Shown here: positions 5,112 through 6,133 of the stretch, one piece after another
How the letters are laid out: every line of letters begins with the position of its first letter
How positions within the stretch are numbered: the first letter of the stretch is position 1
DNA from: Bradyrhizobiaceae bacterium
GTDB taxonomy: Bacteria; Pseudomonadota; Alphaproteobacteria; Rhizobiales; Hyphomicrobiaceae
Assembly: GCA_947475855.1 (NCBI GenBank)
Contig: CANJPN010000389.1
Coordinates: 1-6,133 of the forward strand
Direction of reading: 5' to 3'
DNA length: 6,133 nt
Made by a program: the position numbers and the translations under genes
Notes under the pieces: generated by a model
Told to the model about the DNA's origin: nothing
What the model saw: the letters and a program-made list of their open reading frames with translations, nothing else
Databases searched by the model: none

Positions 5112-5357
5112 GTGGCTTTTTTCCAACCTAATGTCTCACAGACGATGCATGAGCACGCTCGGTGGGCCATCCAACATAACGCGCTGACCGAGACGGAGAT
5201 CGCCGCGCGACTAGCCCGCAAAGGCTACAAGCGACCGCTCGCTTACGTGCGTCGGTTCCTAGATGGTCGGGAAATCTGCGCGAGCGACAAATTCATTATG
5301 GCGGTCGTCGAGTTGTGTGATGAGCAAGCGAAGGCCGTGAGTAGCGGCGTGAACTGA
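5112..5357 (+). CDS. Small protein with possible helix-turn-helix (81 aa)
   Basis: The 81-residue product starts with a short polar leader, then helices. The segment TETEIAARLARKGYKRPLAY (about 26-45) is followed by VRRFLDGRE and a C-terminal helix, FIMAVVELCDEQAKAVSS. The TETEIAARLARKG part has the helix-turn pattern of a DNA-binding motif, so a small repressor or other DNA-binding role is possible. This is weak evidence and no family is identified. The start is GTG 5112, because TAGGAG (containing the previous stop TAG) lies at proper spacing. An internal Met at residue 12 has no ribosome site. Confidence 0.72.
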   Translation: MAFFQPNVSQTMHEHARWAIQHNALTETEIAARLARKGYKRPLAYVRRFLDGREICASDKFIMAVVELCDEQAKAVSSGVN

Positions 5358-5382
5358 CATAATCCAAAAGGAGGAACAGGCG

Positions 5383-5733
5383 ATGCGGCGCGTGGATGAT
5401 ACGATGACCGGCGATGTGATCTGCTACTTTGACGATGGAATGGCTCAACGGTTCGACCGTCGCGCGGTGCAGGAATACGGCCTGCCTGAATTGCTGAAGT
5501 CGGTTGGTCGTAGTGCTGATATCCCGGCAGGGCGCCTCGACGTGATGCAGAGCGGCCGGAAGGTTGGAACCGTACCGGCGACGTTCGACCCAATGCACAT
5601 CAAAAGTACGTCGTTTTGGTACGAACCTCGAGGTGGAGATTTCAAGCGCGAAGGCGATGTGTGGATTGCAAACCGCACACTTGGTCCTGGCGACCTTGAA
5701 GCGGTGCCGGGTTTCGTTTGGGATCTGAAGTAA
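5383..5733 (+). CDS. Conserved hypothetical protein (116 aa)
   Basis: The protein is mixed alpha/beta. VICYFDDGMAQRFDRRAVQEY (about 12-32) leads to a linker with Gly and Arg (DIPAGRLDVMQSGRKVG). The C-terminal segment WYEPRGGDFKREGDVWIANR (79-98) then LGPGDLEAVPGF (100-111) looks like the conserved core of a family I remember from Bradyrhizobium-type prophages, with no function assigned. ATG 5383 is preceded by AAAAGGAGGAACAGGCG, a strong ribosome site at eight to nine bases; the later ATG 5404 has none. The gap of 25 bp before it is the largest in this cluster. Confidence 0.78.
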   Translation: MRRVDDTMTGDVICYFDDGMAQRFDRRAVQEYGLPELLKSVGRSADIPAGRLDVMQSGRKVGTVPATFDPMHIKSTSFWYEPRGGDFKREGDVWIANRTLGPGDLEAVPGFVWDLK

Positions 5734-5746
5734 GGAGGCACTGAGC

Positions 5747-5962
5747 ATGCCGAAGAATATCACGGTTGATGGCGTGAAATACCCCGTCACCGAACAGCCA
5801 TGCTACGACATGAACATCGGATGCCAGCGCGCATTTGTTCGGACGCCGGACGGCGAGAAGCCGATCGTGAGACAAGGCAAGTGGCGGTTCTGGACCGCGA
5901 GAGATCGAACTGCGCCGTTGCGTGAAGCCGTTGCGCGCGGCTGGCCCAAGTCAACATCGTAG
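5747..5962 (+). CDS. Small basic hypothetical protein (71 aa)
   Basis: The product is a short basic protein. ITVDGVKYPVTEQPCYD opens it, then CQRAFVRTPDGEKPIVRQGK (26-45) gives a predicted beta-hairpin, and WRFWTARDRTAPLREAVARGW is a basic, aromatic helix at the end. It has no membrane segment and no recognised motif. The stop of the previous gene and the ribosome site are joined (TAAGGAGG, followed by CACTGAGC and ATG 5747). Its own stop TAG is again part of the ribosome site of the next, interrupted gene. It is the last intact gene before the insertion sequence. Confidence 0.75.
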   Translation: MPKNITVDGVKYPVTEQPCYDMNIGCQRAFVRTPDGEKPIVRQGKWRFWTARDRTAPLREAVARGWPKSTS

Positions 5963-5973
5963 GAGGGCCGCCC

Positions 5974-5987
5974 GTGCCCATCGAATT
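5974..5987 (+). pseudogene. Start of a gene cut by the insertion sequence
   Basis: TAGGAGGGCCGCCCGTG is a strong ribosome site and GTG start with the same form as those of the intact genes upstream. The reading frame gives Met-Pro-Ile-Glu-Leu and then enters the sequence I assign to the insertion element. Reading through gives only 27 codons, stopping at 6055-6057. The simplest reading is that the original gene was split here. Its remainder, if kept, would lie beyond the element outside the window. Confidence 0.55.
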
Positions 5988-6133
5988 GGCTCTGTTCCGT
6001 TCCAATGTAGCGCTATCCTCTAAGCCAAGGCGCCAGCCAGACAGGATCGCGGCGTGAGCTCGTGTCCGTCGCGCTCGATCATGCGGCGCCAGCCGAGGTA
6101 GCTCGGCAGATATTTCGACGCCACGCCTTTGAA
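5988..6133 (-). mobile_element. Right-hand part of an IS1595-family element
   Basis: The segment from the window edge back to 6020 codes for the C-terminal end of an ISXO2-like transposase. The 30-odd bases between its stop and about 5988 fit the short tail and terminal inverted repeat of such an element, starting GGCTCTGTTCCGTTCC. I set the boundary there by family resemblance and by the break in the reading frame of the interrupted gene. If it is right, the 8-bp target duplication expected for IS1595 would be ATCGAATT (5980-5987). The other end is outside the window. Confidence 0.6.
6020..6133 (-). CDS. Transposase C-terminus, IS1595/ISXO2-like (partial)
   Basis: Only the last 37 residues are in the window. 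They begin FKGVASKYLPSYLGWRRMIE and end CLAGALA before TAG (6020-6022). The FxGVASKYLxxYLGWRR pattern is the conserved C-terminal end of the ISXO2-like transposase domain, which has a DDE/N active site upstream and moves DNA by cut and paste. The gene enters from the right edge, so no catalytic residue can be checked. It is antisense to the plus cluster. Family confidence is good because this ending is distinctive; whether the whole gene is intact is unknown. Confidence 0.8.
   Translation of the reverse strand, partial: FKGVASKYLPSYLGWRRMIERDGHELTPRSCLAGALA

Noticed and set aside
4463..5221. 252-residue open frame on the minus strand
   Set aside because: It lies antisense to four short plus-strand genes that each have their own ribosome site and tight spacing. 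Its translation shows no coherent domain and no ribosome site decides a start.
5296..5790. 164-residue minus-strand open frame
   Set aside because: Antisense to the 116-residue gene with its strong ribosome site; the translation has no recognisable motif.
1..6133. CRISPR array, tRNA, rRNA, toxin-antitoxin or known defence system
   Set aside because: No regularly spaced repeats, no tRNA cloverleaf or rRNA segments seen by eye, and none of the small genes shows a recognisable toxin, antitoxin, nuclease or NTPase motif.

Overview
The window is a GC-rich accessory region of an alphaproteobacterium. Composition, the style of the small proteins and the IS remnant suggest the Hyphomicrobiales, with Bradyrhizobium and relatives the best guess. 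That placement is inference; no rRNA or housekeeping marker is present. The content (many tiny closely packed genes, a site-specific recombinase, a single-pass membrane protein, an insertion sequence) is that of a prophage or phage-derived island. No structural, terminase or replication gene is visible.

Layout. Positions 1-203 hold no gene I can call. A plus-strand gene (204-629) encodes a coiled-coil protein with one membrane segment. It converges on a minus-strand cluster across a 222-bp gap that contains three hairpins in a row (752-844). The minus cluster, read from 3474 down to 852, has seven genes: six small proteins of unknown function and, last, a methyltransferase of the TIGR04325 type. 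A 143-bp divergent control region (3475-3617) follows, with a large dyad that fits two back-to-back promoters. The plus cluster starts with a small serine recombinase (3618-4283). Six tiny genes follow at gaps of 2 to 25 bp, most with a strong Shine-Dalgarno sequence that often overlaps the previous stop codon. An eighth gene begins at 5974 but is cut after about five codons by an IS1595-family (ISXO2-like) element. The C-terminal end of its transposase runs off the window edge on the minus strand.

How the parts may work together. The recombinase sits beside a symmetric operator-like sequence between two divergent clusters, so it could bind its own control region and affect both. This is inference. 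The small genes look like accessory or early-region phage cargo. Two pairs of short repeats lie at gene edges in the minus cluster: a 17-bp sequence at the 3' ends of two genes, and a 27-bp sequence (24 of 27 identical) in the leaders of two genes. Both carry the core AGCGGACRT in opposite orientation, so they bracket one-gene and two-gene blocks. This suggests that the cluster was assembled from cassettes or by repeat-mediated duplication. I found no recognised defence system, CRISPR array, tRNA or rRNA.
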